Source: Thinopyrum elongatum
Lineage: Eukaryota > Streptophyta > Magnoliopsida > Poales > Poaceae
Direction: 5' to 3'
DNA: 64,000 bases
NCBI GenBank assembly: GCA_011799875.1
Contig: JAAAXO010000383.1
Coordinates: 186,001 to 250,000, forward strand
In this document: positions 35,121-45,106 of the stretch, piece by piece
How positions within the stretch are numbered: position 1 is the stretch's first letter
How the letters are laid out: every line of letters begins with the position of its first letter
Made by a program: the position numbers and the translations under genes
The notes under the pieces: model-generated
What the model was told of the DNA's origin: nothing
The model's input: the letters and a program-made list of their open reading frames with translations, nothing else
Database searches by the model: none

Positions 35121-36536
35121 TAGTTAGTAGAAAACAAGAAACAAAATCCAAGAATAATGTTCCTATGAACTACTAGGATGTGGTGGTAAAACGCTCACAG
35201 TGTAGCAAATATCAATATCTTACAAGTTCTTACCATGCAGCAGGTGGTGACAGGCAACCAGCGGTGTCAAATAACTCCGAAGATTGAGTAAAACGATTGC
35301 CAGGGGAACGTACATATACACGGTGTAGAAATATGTGGAGCTTGGAAGTCTTAAATATTTGGTAGCAAAAGATTAGCAACAATCTATTCAGAGATGCAAT
35401 GTTGAATAAACGCTCAACGACGGTACTGTGCTGGTCCTAGGCTAGACCGGACTAGAGACGCGAGCCTAGAACACTAATGAGGTCACGGCGTTGCACAACT
35501 AGCATCAATAAAGGATATGAAGTAGCTCTGGACAGCAAGATATAAGTGAAGATCACAATGGCAGTAAAGATAATGATGAGAAACAACTACCAAGTAGGAT
35601 ATACCAACAACTTTCTCTCCAACTTTCCTCTGGAAAAGTTTTTGCCAATTTTCTGATAATTTTTTCTCAAGAATGGCACTGACTCAAGCTTTCAAATGCA
35701 AAAAGAATCACTCAATTCCGAGTTGATATGAGGAGTCAAAAAATTCTAAAACTGGCCTGAAAAACTGGAACAAGCTGTGTTCATGAACTTCGGAGGGCAA
35801 AAAGACCTATTTAGAAGCCGATTTTGAGGTGTTAAATATTGAACTAGCTTTTGTAACTATTTAGATGCGGCTCATCGCTAGCTTTAATTTGAGTACTCAC
35901 GGAGCCAAAACAGACTTCGTACGAAAAAGATATGCCTGTTTTACTGAACACTGCGCAAAACAGTTTCCAATCCGAATTCAGCTACGAGATTGAGTCTAGA
36001 TAGATCCGAATTTTGTTTTTTTTTCTGCTCTCTTTTTTTCCTCACACTTTTTTTCTTTTTCTTTCTCTCTTTTTTTTCTCTGACTTTTTTTTTACTTTTT
36101 TTTTCTCTCTTTTTTTTCTCTCTCCCTCTTTCCAAAACAAACTAGATAAGATGTAGATTGGATCAAGCACAGATGTGAACGACCTCAACTATGATTATGA
36201 CAATGAATGGTGGGTAGCACGATTTGGAAATTGATGGATGGGATGGTGGACAGCGGAAGGAATAACGATGCAGTGGCGGCGTGACTAATGTGAACAGAAC
36301 TCGAAACTCTAAACGAACTAGACACTAAGACCAGCAACTCGACACGACGATGTAACCGATAATTCAACTATGCAAGCAATGAAAAGAAAATTGCAAAGGC
36401 TCAGACTGGCTTGGACAAAGGATGAATAGATCTAACTTTTTTTTTGTGGCTTTTTTTTGGACAATAGGTAAGAAAATAAATCTAATCTAGGGAAAACTGG
36501 AAATTCTCACCGAGCAACCTGAAAACTGATACCACT
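35121..36536 (-). mobile_element. Quinta 5' leader, full length
   Basis: A full 1.4-kb leader with the primer site at 36526-36534 and a long T/C-rich tract at 36013-36130 as printed (A/G-rich on the sense strand). It matches 40707-42091. Upstream of gag are the GGTAAGAAC and GTAAGATA motifs (about 35217-35240, minus strand). No protein is supported. Confidence 0.85.
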
Positions 36537-37519
36537 TGATAGAGGCGAGGGTGTCCCGATCTTTCGATGAGATGGTAACTATCGATTTGGTGGAGCCGAC
36601 TTTGACGATCCGACTACAAACGTGCACGACGTTGCGCCTTAGCAATCGCTAAACCAATCTCCTGAGGTTACTGACGATGCTGGAAGCACGATCAACCTGA
36701 CCACGAAGGTCTATTCCTGCACGCAATCGAAGAACAAGCAAGAATATGATAACGCAATCTGAATATTGCGAATATAGATGAAGTATTGATAATGGTCGGG
36801 ATCCGAAAGCGGTCTTGGTCTGGTCGTTGGACACAAACGAAGTACACGAAGTTGCAATGGCTAACTTTTAACTAAACAAATCCCAAGGAAAAAAGCTACT
36901 AGATGGATCTACTTATATAGGAGTAAGGGGTGGCGGCCAAGGAGGTGGGAGGACGTCCCAAGGCAGCCTAAAACTAACCCTAGGTCGTACAAGGCTCATG
37001 GGCCCAAGTGGAGGTGATGCAACACCTTTGGACTTGTAGTTTGACTCGGATTCTGCTACAGCGTCAGATTGTTTCGTCGATAACTCATAGCTCCGGATGA
37101 ATTTTAAGGTGAATCCAATTGGGTTGGAAAGAGCACGAAATCTACTTTCCAACAAAAAAAGAATCACCCAATTTGGAGTCCGTATGAAAAAGTTCTTGGC
37201 GTTTTGAGTCAGGTATGTCTGTGCAGTCCGAATCTGAATCCAGAACGTGAGAGACTTGGACTCTATCTTCTCTTGGCCCAAAAGTGACGTGAGAGGACTT
37301 TTTGAACAGCACCTAAACTTCTCGTTTTCCCTTATCTTCATATGTGAATTGTACAAATGTCCCATACACCTGCAATTAGACATGGCACAAAAGTTTGTGA
37401 AGTATTTTTGTCCTGGATGACACAAATAAATTATTGCATAGTTTGCATTAGAAATCACCTCACAAATATACATGTATGCAATATTTTTGGTCGTATCCAA
37501 GGTATTCATGTCCTCATCA
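36537..37519 (-). repeat. Quinta LTR (5' LTR)
   Basis: A complete 983-bp, pure Quinta LTR with the intron-like segment at 37370-37458. The outer right flank gtttg (37520-37524) is Cereba leader and pairs with caaac at 25760-25764 in inverted orientation. Confidence 0.9.
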
Positions 37520-38004
37520 GTTTGACTTGGGAAGAGTTTTGAGACACTCGCCATCATAGTGATTTTTTGCAAAAAAAAAAGAGCGCAAAAAAAACGATTT
37601 TTTTTTAGAGTGTGCTCTTCCCTTGTTTATGTGCCGCGCCGTGTTTTTGTTAGTGTTCTAGGCTCGCGTCTCTAGTACGGTCTAGCCTAGGACCAGCACA
37701 GTACCGTCGTTGAGCGTTTATTCAACTTTGCATCTCTGAATTGATTATTGCTGACCCTTTTTGCTACCATATCATAAGCCTTCCCAGCTCCACATACATC
37801 TACATCGTGCGTTTGACACCACCTGGCAATCGCTCTATCCAAGCTTTGTGAGTTTTGACTACAAAGGTTGCCGATCACCACCTGCTGCTGGGTAAGAACT
37901 GGTAAGAATTTGAGTTTTGCTTGACGGATTTGTGACACCACACCACCACCACTTCCTAGTAGTCTGTAGGATCATATTCTTGTGTGTTTCTATTGCTGCT
38001 AACC
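37520..38004 (+). mobile_element. Cereba leader (type B), gag-proximal part
   Basis: The plus-strand leader continuing from gtttg to the gag ATG at 38005. Its sequence at the junction (gtttgacttggg) is the exact continuation of the leader interrupted at 25760. It contains the GGTAAGAACTGGTAAG motif at about 37891-37906. Confidence 0.85.
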
Positions 38005-39414
38005 ATGGCAGGATCACAAGCCGATGAGACTGATTGGGAGAACATGACGAACAAACTGCTACATGATAAATTTCAGCAAATGATGAGTGGACAGGTGCAA
38101 GATGTGCTAAACAGATTTGAAGAGGCCATGGAGAAGATAGATGGAATTGAGAAGACGTTCGAAACAAAGCTCGATAACAAGTTTAATGAATTGCTCGCGC
38201 GTCTTCCACAACCACCGCCTGCTGCACCTGTCGCACCTCTACAACAACAACAACATCGCCTTCCAAATCAAGTGGGACGAGCACAACGCGTTCCCCTTGA
38301 GCCTGGTCAAACTTTTGGTGCCGCTGCACCTACTGTTGATGCTTCTATGGCTCCTGTTGCCGCTGAGGAGGACGATTATGCGGGCGATTACGAGGATGAG
38401 GTTGATCAAAATCAGAACTACGTACCAGCACCAGGTCGTCCACATGCCAATAATCGTAATGGGAGGGCTGCATTACCAGCTCAGGTACGAGATCATGACC
38501 ATCTTCCTAAACTGAAATTGAATATTCCACCATTTGAGGGTAGATATGTTCCTGATATATATCTTACTTGGGAGTTAGAAACTGAACAACGTTTTACATG
38601 TTTACAATATCCCGAGGAGAGACGTGTTGCTGCTGCTGTTTGTGCTTTTACTAGTTTTGCATGTGTATGGTGGTCTGAACATTGTAGATTATATCCTATT
38701 CCAACTACGTGGGCTGCTTTGAAAACTGCTATGCGTACTCGTTGTGTTCCACCATATTATCAACGTGAATTACTTCAAAAATTGCAGCGCTTAAGACAAG
38801 GAAAAAATTCTGTAGAAGAATATTACCAGGAATTACAAACTGGCATGATTAGATGTGGTATTGTTGAGGAGAATGAAGCTATGCTTGCACGTTTTATGGG
38901 TGGATTAAATAGAGAGATTCAGACCATTCTAGAGTATAAGGAGTATAATAATATCACTCGTTTATTCCATCTTGCTTGTAAAGCTGAACGTGAAGTGCAT
39001 GATCGACAGGCATTGGCGCGAACTAATTTTTCTGCAGGTCGATCTTCATCATGGACACCGCGTGCCTCCTCTACTCCTACTGCGGTACCACTGACTTCAG
39101 CCGCCAATTCCAACCGAGATACAAGAAAACAGGCACCACCACCACCATCTGCCAAGAGTACACCTTCTGGGCCTGCCCAGAGCTCTTCTTCATCTATGGC
39201 ATCAACAGGGCACACACATGATATTATTTGTCGTCGTTGTAAGGGAAGAGGTCATTATGCGAGAGAATGCCAATCTCCGCGTGTTATGATTGCTACTGAG
39301 GATGGTGGGTATGAGTCCGCTAGTGATTATGATGAGGAGACTTTGGCTCTTATTACAAGTGAAGAACACGGTGGAGATGATTCTGATCATGAGACGCAAT
39401 ACATGGCTCCTGAA
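38005..39414 (+). pseudogene. Cereba gag, nearly complete
   Basis: Gag from MAGSQADETDW (38005) with the N-terminal helical segment, Pro/Gln linker, acidic stretch (AEEDDYAGDYEDE), capsid-like domain (PPFEGRYVPDIYL, VWWSEHCRLYP, EEYYQELQTGM), Ser/Pro-rich linker and the CCHC knuckle CRRCKGRGHYAREC (about 39226-39270). The frame is undamaged for about 470 codons to MAPED. There it is broken off and fused to an LTR piece lacking its last 20-odd bases, giving four foreign codons and a stop. Pol is absent. It would be a particle protein that binds element RNA in the nucleus and cytoplasm. Confidence 0.86.
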
Positions 39415-39723
39415 GATCTTTCGATGAGATGATAGCTATCGTTTTTGGTGGAGTAGACTTTGACGATCCGACTACGAACGTGCGAGGACGTCGCGCCTTA
39501 GCAATCGCTAAACCAACTCCTAGAGGTTATTGACCACGCCGGAGCACAATCAACCTGACCACGAGGGTCTATCTCCTGCAAGCAAACGAAGAACAAGCAA
39601 GAAACTAAGATTTGCAATCTGGATATTGCGAATATAAGATGAAAGCTTTATTGATCAAGGTGGGGTTCTGTGACGTCTTGGTCTGGTCGTTGAACACAAA
39701 CGAAGTACGCGAAGTTGCAGCTA
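39415..39723 (-). repeat. Cereba LTR, left piece (split by Quinta)
   Basis: The U5-R side of a minus-strand LTR, lacking its terminal 20-odd bases. It joins gag at gatctttcg with two shared bases (ga) and no target duplication. It is interrupted at 39723 (agcta, 39719-39723) by the intact Quinta and resumes at 44510. Confidence 0.88.
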
Positions 39724-40706
39724 TGATGAGGACATGACTACCTTGGATACGACCAAAAATATTGCATACATGTATATTTGTGAGGTGATTTCTAATGCAA
39801 ACTATGCAATAATTTATTTATGTCATCCAAGACAAAAATACTTCACAAACTTTTGTGTCATGTCTAATTGCAGGTGTATGGGACATTTGTACAATTCACA
39901 TATGAAGATAAGGGAAAACGAGAAGTTTAGGTGCTGTTCAAAAAGTCCTCTCACGTCACTTTTGGGCCAAGAGAAGATAGAGTCCAAGTCTCTTACGTTC
40001 TGGATTCAGATTCGGACTGCACAGACATACCTGACTCAAAAACGCCAAGAACTTTTTCATACGGACTCCGAATTGGGTGATTCTTTTTTTGTTCGAAAGT
40101 AGATTTCGTGCTCTTTCCAACCCAATTGGACTCACCTTAAAATTCACCCGGAGGTACGAGTTATCGATGAAACAATCTGACGCTGTAGCAGAATCCGAGT
40201 CAAACTACAAGTCCAAAGGTGTTGCATCACCTCCACTTGGGCCCATGAGCCTTGTACGACCTAGGGTTAGTTTTAGGCTGCCTTGGGATGTCCTCCCACC
40301 TCCTTGGCCGCCACCCCTTACTCCTATATAAGTAGATCCATCTAGTAGCTTTTTCCTTGGGATTTGTTTAGTTAAAAGTTAGCCATTGCAACTTCGTGTA
40401 CTTCGTTTGTGTCCAACGACCAGACCAAGACCGCTTTCGGATCCCCACCATTATCAATACTTCATCTATATTCGCAATATTCAGATTGCATTATCATATT
40501 CTTGCTTGTTCTTCGATTGCGTGCAGGAATAGACCTTCGTGGTCAGGCTGATCGTGCTTCCAGCATCGTCAGTAACCTCAGGAGATTGGTTTAGCGGTTG
40601 CTAAGGCGCAACGTCGTGCACGTTTGTAGTCGGATCGTCAAAGTCGGCTCCACCAAATCGATAGTTACCATCTCATCGAAAGATCGGGACACCCTCGCCT
40701 CTGTCA
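39724..40706 (+). repeat. Quinta 5' LTR
   Basis: A 983-bp LTR starting TGATGAGGACATGACTACC and ending CTGTCA, where the usual end is CTATCA. The intron-like segment is 39785-39873. An extra A near 40035 breaks the U3 reading frame that is open in the 3' LTR. Confidence 0.92.
40325..40331 (+). promoter_or_regulatory. TATA box of the Quinta 5' LTR
   Basis: The motif tatataa lies 32 bp upstream of the TTGGG at 40357-40361. Cereba LTRs have the same 32-bp spacing (3431 to 3463), so transcription probably begins near TTGGG. This inference rests on spacing only. Confidence 0.7.
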
Positions 40707-42091
40707 AGTGGTATCAGTTTTCAGGTTGTTCGGTGAGAATTTCCAGTTTTCCCTAGATTAGATTTATTTTCTTACCTATTGTTCAAGAAAAAGCCACAAA
40801 AAAAAGTTAGATCTATTCATCCTTTGTCCAAGCCAGTCTGAGCCTTTGCAATTTTCTTTTCATTGTTTGCATTATTGAATTATCGGTTGCATCGTCGTGT
40901 TCAGTTGCTGGTCTTAGTGTCTAGTTCGTTTAGAGTTTCGAGTTCTGTTCACATTAGTCACGCCGCCGCTGCATCGTTATTTCTTCCGCTGTCCACCATC
41001 CCATCCATCAATTTCCACATCGTGCTACCCACTGTTCATTGTCATAATCATAGTTGAGGTCGTTCACATCTGTGCTTGATCCAATCTACATCTTATCTAG
41101 TTTGTTTTGGAAAGAGGGAGAGAAAAAAAAGTAAAAAAAAAAGTTAGAGAAAAAAAAGAGAGAAAGAAAAAGAAAAAAGTGTGAAAAAAAAAGAGAGAAG
41201 AAAAAACACAAAATTCGGATCTATCTAGACTCAATCTCGTAGCTGAATTCGGATTGGAATCTATTTTGCGCAGTGTTCAGTAAAACAGGCATATCTTTTT
41301 CATCCGAAGTCTGTTTTGGCTCCGTGAGTACTCAAATTAAAGCTAGCGACGAGCCGCATCTAAATAGTTGCGGAAGCTAGTTCAATATTTGACACCTCAA
41401 ATCGGCTTCTAAATAGGTCTTTTTGCCCTCCGAAGTTCGCGAACACAGCTTGTTCCAGTTTTTCAGGCCAGTTTTAAAATTTTTTGACTCCTCATATCAA
41501 CTCGGAATTGAGTGATTCTTTTTGCATTTGAAAGCTTGAGTCAGTGCCATTCTTGAGAAAAATTATCATAAAATTGGCACAAACTTTTATAGAGTAAAGT
41601 TGGAGAGAGAATTGTTGGTATATGCTACTTGGTAGTTGTTTCTCATCATTATCTTTACTGCCATTGTGATCTTCACTTATATCTTGCTATCCAGAGCTAC
41701 TTCATATCCTTTATTGATGCTAGTTGTGCTACGCCGTGACCTCATTAGTGTTCTAGGCTCGCGTCTCTAGTCCGGTCTAGCCTAGGACCAGCACAGTACC
41801 GTCGTTGAGCGTTTATTCAACATTGCATCTCTGAATTGATTATTGCTAATCTTTTGCTACCATATATAGCCAACCCAGCTCCACATATTTCTACACCGTG
41901 TATACGTACGTTCACCTAGCAATCGCTTTACTCAATCTTCGGAGTTATTTGACACCGCTGGTTGCCCGTCACCACCTGCTGCATGGTAAGAACTTGTAAG
42001 ATATTGATATTTGCTTTACTGTGAGCGCTTTACCACCACATCCTAGTAGTTCATAGGAACATTATTCTCGATTTTTTTGTTTCTACTAATC
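40707..42091 (+). mobile_element. Quinta 5' leader
   Basis: The leader of the intact element. The primer site complementary to tRNA-iMet is at 40709-40717, two bases after the LTR. It has a long A/G-rich tract (about 41110-41205) and GGTAAGAAC with GTAAGATA at about 41984-42002. TTTCTACTAATC lies just before the gag ATG and would read as a branch/acceptor region if the leader is spliced. Confidence 0.88.
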
Positions 42092-44134
42092 ATGGCAGGT
42101 TCCGGAGTTGTTAGTTCTTGGGCTTCATCGATCGTGGGAGATTTGCCATCACCTAAGAAAATACAACAACCGTCACAAGAGGAGCAACAATATCGGAATG
42201 CACATAATCAGGTCAATGTTTCCATGCCACCATTTACTGGTCGTTTTAGGCCTGATTTATATATTGAATGGGAGTACGAAATTAATGCTATATTTGCTTC
42301 CCATAATTTTGATGAGCGTGGAAAATTTCAAGCCGCGGTTAGTACTTTCAGTAGCTTTGCTTTAGTTTGGTGGAGTGAATACTGTCGGTTAAACCCTGAT
42401 TATATACCTACTACTTGGGATGGTTTAAAACATGTCATGAGAGATAGATTCGTAGATGTTCATTATACTCGTGGCATGATTAGAAAACTACAACATTTAA
42501 AACAAGGTAGTGACACCGTAACAAAATATTATGATGATTTACAAACTACCTTGTTGCACTCATTTTTAGAAGAAAGTGAAGAAGATTTTATGGATAGATT
42601 TTGGGGAGGATTAAACCGTGATATTCAAGAGATACTAATTCATGAAGAGTGTTATCCTATGGACCATTTGTTTCGTCTTGCTTGCAAAGCTGAACAGGAA
42701 ATAAAACGACGTGTTGCCCACACGGAGAACAAGCGCACGGTGCACATTCCAAGTGTTGATACAGATGTTTCTTCAACTACTAGGCGTACTATGACAACCA
42801 CATCCGTTGTTGCGAGGACTACATCATCTCCATCATGTGACACATCACCTCCAAGAGTGCCTACATCGTCTGAGTTGATCATAAGAGGTAATGACAAAGG
42901 TACAGATTTTCAACTTTCACATGAGAATGATGCATGCCTAGTTAACTTGAATACATCATGTGTTGTGTTACCTATTGATTTGAGCACACCAGCTATTTTA
43001 GAGAATTGTGTTACTGTCATGAATGCATCATGTGATCAAAGAGTTGAAGTATCAACAATTTTGAGTGCACCCAATGAATTAACTGTTTATGCAAAAGAAA
43101 CAATGTTTAATCATTTTGATATGACCTCTAATCTTGGTGATGATTTTGTGTCAAATGACTTATTATATGTTTGCTTATTTAAGCATGTTGTAGCATGTAA
43201 ATTTGATTCAAGTAAGGTTTATTCACCAATGTTGGGATGGTTTAATGATGAACATTGTCAATCCTTTGATATGAATAAGAGCTTCACTTATATGTGCAAA
43301 TTGAGTTACAATATTTTCATGTCTTCTAATACTTGTGATAATATTTTGGCTTTAGATTTTATGAACTATGAAGGTTACTCATGTATACATGTGTCATATA
43401 TGCAAAAACTAAGGGAAGTAAAACTGGATGACATATACATATACAACATGTACACCTTGTCTCTTTTGTTAGCCACATTTCAGCTTAAGCAACGCCGAGG
43501 ACGGCTTTGTTTTCAAGAAGGGGAGGATGATGAGGACATGACTACCTTGGATACGACCAAAAATATTGCATACATGTATATTTGTGAGGTGATTTCTAAT
43601 GCAAACTATGCAATAATTTATTTATGTCATCCAAGACAAAAATACTTCACAAACTTTTGTGTCATGTCTAATTGCAGGTGTATGGGACATTTGTACAATT
43701 CACATATGAAGATAAGGGAAAACGAGAAGTTTAGGTGCTGTTCAAAAAGTCCTCTCACGTCACTTTTGGGCCAAGAGAAGATAGAGTCCAAGTCTCTCAC
43801 GTTCTGGATTCAGATTCGGACTGCACAGACATACCTGACTCAAAACGCCAAGAACTTTTTCATACGGACTCCGAATTGGGTGATTCTTTTTTTGTTCGAA
43901 AGTAGATTTCGTGCTCTTTCCAACCCAATTGGATTCACCTTAAAATTCATCCGGAGCTATGAGTTATCGATGAAACAATCTGACGCTGTAGCAGAATCCG
44001 AGTCAAACTACAAGTCCAAAGGTGTTGCATCACCTCCACTTGGGCCCATGAGCATTGTACGACCTAGGGTTAGTTTTAGGCTGCCTTGGGATGTCCTCCC
44101 ACCTCCTTGGCCGCCACCCCTTACTCCTATATAA
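42092..44134 (+). CDS. Quinta gag-like protein, intact, reading into the 3' LTR
   Basis: An undamaged 680-codon frame. The start is MAGSGVVSSW at 42092 (five upstream in-frame codons are not conserved with Cereba). Residues about 45-220 form the retrotransposon gag domain (PPFTGRFRPDLYIEWEY, VWWSEYCRLNPDY, FWGGLNRDIQEIL). About 225-350 is Ser/Thr-rich. About 360-460 is a cysteine-rich segment of unknown fold (LLYVCLFKHVVACK, YMCKLSYNIFMSSNTCDN). There is no CCHC knuckle and no enzyme. From residue 479 the protein is encoded by the 3' LTR, and the stop TAA (44132-44134) lies inside the TATA box. If the 89-bp segment 43589-43677 is spliced out, the tail changes to an 18-residue end (VYGTFVQF...). 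It would be a particle component that co-assembles with Cereba proteins (inference). Confidence 0.82.
   Translation: MAGSGVVSSWASSIVGDLPSPKKIQQPSQEEQQYRNAHNQVNVSMPPFTGRFRPDLYIEWEYEINAIFASHNFDERGKFQAAVSTFSSFALVWWSEYCRLNPDYIPTTWDGLKHVMRDRFVDVHYTRGMIRKLQHLKQGSDTVTKYYDDLQTTLLHSFLEESEEDFMDRFWGGLNRDIQEILIHEECYPMDHLFRLACKAEQEIKRRVAHTENKRTVHIPSVDTDVSSTTRRTMTTTSVVARTTSSPSCDTSPPRVPTSSELIIRGNDKGTDFQLSHENDACLVNLNTSCVVLPIDLSTPAILENCVTVMNASCDQRVEVSTILSAPNELTVYAKETMFNHFDMTSNLGDDFVSNDLLYVCLFKHVVACKFDSSKVYSPMLGWFNDEHCQSFDMNKSFTYMCKLSYNIFMSSNTCDNILALDFMNYEGYSCIHVSYMQKLREVKLDDIYIYNMYTLSLLLATFQLKQRRGRLCFQEGEDDEDMTTLDTTKNIAYMYICEVISNANYAIIYLCHPRQKYFTNFCVMSNCRCMGHLYNSHMKIRENEKFRCCSKSPLTSLLGQEKIESKSLTFWIQIRTAQTYLTQNAKNFFIRTPNWVILFLFESRFRALSNPIGFTLKFIRSYELSMKQSDAVAESESNYKSKGVASPPLGPMSIVRPRVSFRLPWDVLPPPWPPPLTPI
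43515..43527 (+). promoter_or_regulatory. Quinta polypurine tract
   Basis: The tract aagaaggggagga directly precedes the 3' LTR and is read in frame as part of gag (Q-E-G-E-D). It is the same sequence as the Cereba tract. The other two Quinta copies have agtgg in place of agggg. Confidence 0.85.
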
Positions 44135-44509
44135 GTAGATCCATCTAGTAGCTTTTTCCTTGGGATTTGTTTAGTTAAAAGTTAGCCATTGCAACTTCGT
44201 GTACTTCGTTTGTGTCCAACGACCAGACCAAGACCGCTTTCGGATCCCCACCATTATCAATACTTCATCTATATTCGCAATATTCAGATTGCATTATCAT
44301 ATTCTTGCTTGTTCTTCGATTGCGTGCAGGAATAGACCTTCGTGGTCAGGCTGATCGTGCTTCCAGCATCGTCAGTAACCTCAGGAGATTGGTTTAGCGA
44401 TTGCTAAGGCGCAACGTCGTGCACGTTTGTAGTCGGATCGTCAAAGTCGGCTCCACCAAATCGATAGTTACCATCTCATCGAAAGATCGGGACACCCTCG
44501 CCTCTATCA
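43528..44509 (+). repeat. Quinta 3' LTR
   Basis: A 982-bp LTR ending CTCTATCA, followed by agcta. The U3 reading frame is open from gag to the TATA box at 44129-44135. Confidence 0.92.
43589..43677 (+). other. Putative 89-nt intron in Quinta U3
   Basis: This segment begins gtgattt after gtgag and ends ctaattgcag before gtgtatg. It is present in six Quinta U3 copies (also 15293-15381, 22133-22221, 24839-24927, 39785-39873 and minus 37370-37458). It is missing to the base in two others (19495/19496 and 33624/33625). A 5-bp repeat (aggtg) at both edges leaves a replication-slip deletion possible. Confidence 0.55.
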
Positions 44510-45106
44510 AGCTATGGCGAACTTTTAATCTAAACAAAACCCAAAGTCTAAACGGTGCCCTAAGGGCTGTATATATGGAGGAAGAGGGGGGGATTTCGTG
44601 GCCCTTGAAGGAGGGGTCCGAAACCAACCCTATCTCTTGTTTCCCCACACATACGGACTCTAAAAATAGCCTATACTCAAGTATTTCGAAATTACATGGG
44701 CCTGGCCCAATAATAAGGTGACGCAGCACCTATAATAGCCTCTGGACGAAATTTATGAAGTGGCATCTTGTATATTTCGTCCAAGGCTTCCTGCACTCCT
44801 TATGGTGGCTTCAAAGTCCTGAAATCATCACTTGTAACTCCGTTCTTGTTCCCCTTGCGCATGCCATCATCTCCATGCTTGAACTTGCTCCAAGGTTCCT
44901 CTTTCTTGTCCAAGCTAGGCCCTTCATTTGTAAGCAAAACAAATGTATCCAATTTAGGCAGCATCATATTCTCATGAACTTTAGAATCATTACCAAGAAA
45001 CGAAAGTACCTGATAATTTAATTGGCGTGCGCGAGCTCTAGTAATTGGTCCAGTATGTATAGAAGCAGGGGCTGTGGGTGTAACAATGGTATTGATGTCC
45101 TCATCA
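44510..45106 (-). repeat. Cereba 3' LTR, right piece (split by Quinta)
   Basis: It continues the LTR begun at 39415, repeating agcta, and ends at 45106 against a polypurine tract. It is therefore the 3' LTR of the pol fragment to its right. Together the pieces account for all but the terminal 20-odd bases of a 922-bp LTR. Confidence 0.9.

Larger units (their letters stand above)
39724..44509 (+). mobile_element. Intact Quinta element with target duplication
   Basis: A 4786-bp complete element: 5' LTR 39724-40706, primer site 40709-40717, leader to 42091, gag 42092-44134, polypurine tract 43515-43527 and 3' LTR 43528-44509. It is flanked by agcta (39719-39723 and 44510-44514), a perfect 5-bp target duplication within a Cereba LTR. 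By eye the two LTRs differ by eight substitutions and one single-base indel. With the commonly used grass rate of 1.3e-8 per site per year this suggests roughly 0.3 million years. It is non-autonomous, lacking protease, RT and integrase. Confidence 0.93.
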
